DNA of 14,442 bases, from positions 1 through 14,442 of the forward strand of contig JBDTCS010000292.1 in NCBI GenBank assembly GCA_039923455.1, written 5' to 3'. Under the pieces are notes generated by a model, which made no database searches, was not told where the DNA came from, and saw only the letters and a list, made by a program, of their open reading frames with translations. The DNA is from JBDTCS01 sp039923455 (lineage in GTDB: Bacteria > Bacteroidota > Ignavibacteria > Palsa-1295). A program made the position numbers and the translations under genes. Shown one piece after another: positions 13,901 through 14,442 of this stretch. Positions within the stretch are counted from its first letter, which is position 1. The number at the start of each line of letters is the position of its first letter.

Positions 13901-14442
13901 CGGTCGCGGAAGCACAGGCGGTGTCATAGTGCGTATGGGCTTCGCCAAAAAGTCCGAGCGCCGTAAAGCCCTCGGCAAGCCAGAGTGCGGATTCCGCTTT
14001 GATGTCATCCGGAAGCGGTGCGGTTTGTTGTTCGAGTTGCGTCATGCGTTCGACACCTGCTTCGACATCCTCGCGACGCAACGGAGCGTGCGAATAAAAT
14101 TGCAACGCACTTAGTAAACTCGCTTCAATAAAACTTCGTGATCCGGGATAGGAATTCTTCAATCCTCGGTCAAGCACAGCTTGTGCGGCGAGTGAATTCC
14201 CCAAATTAAAATCAGCCAGCGAGCGAAAGAGATCGCAAGAATAAAATAGCCCGCTAAATTGAATATCATTCCGGTTCGATTGCTGAAGTTCACCGAGTCG
14301 TGCACCAGACGCGCTCGGCAGCGCAAACTCACGAAAGTCCAACAGATCGGCTTCTACGGATTGCTCCGGTGAGGGAGTAAAAGGCGAAGAGAGTTCGCTT
14401 GGGGCATTCGTCGTTTGTGCAACGCAAATGTGATCTGAGCCC
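10965..14442 (-). CDS. Large TPR-repeat protein, 5' end beyond the window
   Basis: At least 1158 residues of tetratricopeptide repeats. The frame is open through the right edge: 33 codons upstream of the internal TTG at 14342 read without a stop and include CVAQTTNAPSEL, which looks like the end of a signal peptide. The true start is therefore outside the window. The repeats are dense and of the YbgF/BamD style, with phrases such as AQYGYAWTLFRHARFPEASQAF, LIYFERVLRDY, GISTLEQFLKQYPEHESAPQ and AYASLGDTT. The protein ends in a basic tail (PKPKAKPAKKKGGRK). A periplasmic scaffold role is inferred from the signal-like start and from translational coupling to the outer-membrane barrel gene, whose Shine-Dalgarno lies within its last codons. 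No enzymatic motif is seen. Confidence 0.88.
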   Translation of the reverse strand, partial: GSDHICVAQTTNAPSELSSPFTPSPEQSVEADLLDFREFALPSASGARLGELQQSNRNDIQFSGLFYSCDLFRSLADFNLGNSLAAQAVLDRGLKNSYPGSRSFIEASLLSALQFYSHAPLRREDVEAGVERMTQLEQQTAPLPDDIKAESALWLAEGFTALGLFGEAHTHYDTACASATESRMLALALFRRGELAEREDRYANAESDFRAASRIESSPLRIFAKLRTAAVLRTEKKYEASLVVLNELDSLGLVSKLQIRTSARNMQYVSPLVEALYLRHRNVERLINPSITGAGFDFESLRDNETSPPPAQLVSPYWQSEVALLRGSAQIELGQYAKATVTLAKGQQILVETPDTIKSGFAPVQRRFVGDALRFEKGWSLFQQDQYDAAAREFLALASQDTISRLLIRREANLSLREQGRIADRFYETPHSPLTVATLDSSLVHHNTIDTTFFFYNDFPERSRFYAGVALARAERYSEAEHVLIGLTQDKSVLYSSRANYQLGLVKFIQKNYLGASSLLEPLSSEQTSSGAFSALLMGELSYRKNLFEKAVGYFSTALHGLAEADSNSRALAHLERGLSLIPLGAWDAARSDLQAYFATNPAYLLTRTDEAHFWLGRAMLRHGDIDGAEKQFQTVLKEYPQSTRVIDAQYGYAWTLFRHARFPEASQAFQHLLDLDTITRYAYDGLARAGDAEYAVGHLSDANDLYNQAVDRPAFNDLRTTRALYQLGVTRIRLDSGRSAMNVFRYLTTKFPKSDLLDRAYFNSALAAYSINLPTEAEASIEKLVTKFPSSAFAPRSLLVAGAERENRNDDTHALIYFERVLRDYAQSNEAGDALFRKQDALIRLKRYPEVVAAADSFLVRSPSSELVPKVLFHKGELQLRIGEPAKGISTLEQFLKQYPEHESAPQSKFLIARAYASLGDTTRSITSLAKVTAEYPKSEAADNSLLELARLSKSRHQLDSAAVYYQKTFDLDYYSYDAAPTAISEYADLLIASNAKDSAIKMLNLLTMRYTLQTSLGAKAQFRAAQMLLELNKRSEARIALQTIANSRRHDALGSAALVRIGEIYIGEKAWQPALLEFAMAEHDNSLASESNTRRLFGVAEAQTALGKKPLAIVALKALTKRDDLSDHDAARAKAMLDALTPKPKAKPAKKKGGRK
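10975..10980 (-). promoter_or_regulatory. Ribosome binding site of the barrel gene inside the TPR gene end
   Basis: On the minus strand AGGAGG lies 6 bp before GTG at 10968. These bases encode part of the Gly-Gly-Arg-Lys ending of the TPR protein, and the GTG overlaps its TGA stop. The strength and spacing support the GTG over the downstream ATG at 10956 as the barrel start. Confidence 0.8.

Overview
The window looks like a chromosomal segment from the Bacteroidota / FCB group. The main evidence is a C-terminal type IX secretion (T9SS) sorting domain on an Asp-box protein (5073-6422), plus two decayed copies of the same 3' end. A second clue is a TPR protein followed by an outer-membrane barrel, a pairing I associate with this group. 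A Kapabacteria- or Ignavibacteria-like lineage is possible but cannot be settled from the sequence alone.

Left part (1-2924). An ArsR-type repressor gene and an SRPBCC/AHSA1 gene form a two-gene operon (334-1172) behind an inverted/direct-repeat operator. Around it lies a scarred, repeat-rich stretch. It holds a 54-bp remnant of a T9SS tail (130-183), a 340-bp T9SS tail (1265-1603) that runs straight into the 3' end of a second SRPBCC gene (1609-1692), and a BrnT/BrnA toxin-antitoxin pair (1781-2285). Two near-identical 40-bp hairpin repeats sit at 1205 and 2583. The 640 bp after the toxin-antitoxin pair has no convincing gene.

Middle part (2925-6422). Three plus-strand genes form a compact exported cassette: a 100-aa secreted small protein with two cysteines, a 407-aa lipoprotein with one visible propeller-like blade, and a 161-aa exported thioredoxin-like protein with a CQKC motif. 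The layout recalls the small-exported-peptide / propeller-lipoprotein / thioredoxin cassettes of Bacteroidia, and this is the best candidate here for an undescribed system. Convergent to it is the complete T9SS cargo gene with Asp-box (BNR-like) motifs.

Right part (6423-14442), all minus strand. In transcription order it contains a very large TPR protein whose start lies beyond the right edge, an outer-membrane beta-barrel coupled to it by a GTGA overlap, a single-pass membrane protein with pentapeptide repeats, a proline-rich linker and a SPOR-like end, and adenosylhomocysteinase (ahcY). The block ends in a strong, symmetric UUCG-loop terminator. The first three products are predicted to act in the envelope, whereas ahcY belongs to the cytoplasmic methyl cycle. 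No rRNA, tRNA, CRISPR array or insertion sequence was recognised.
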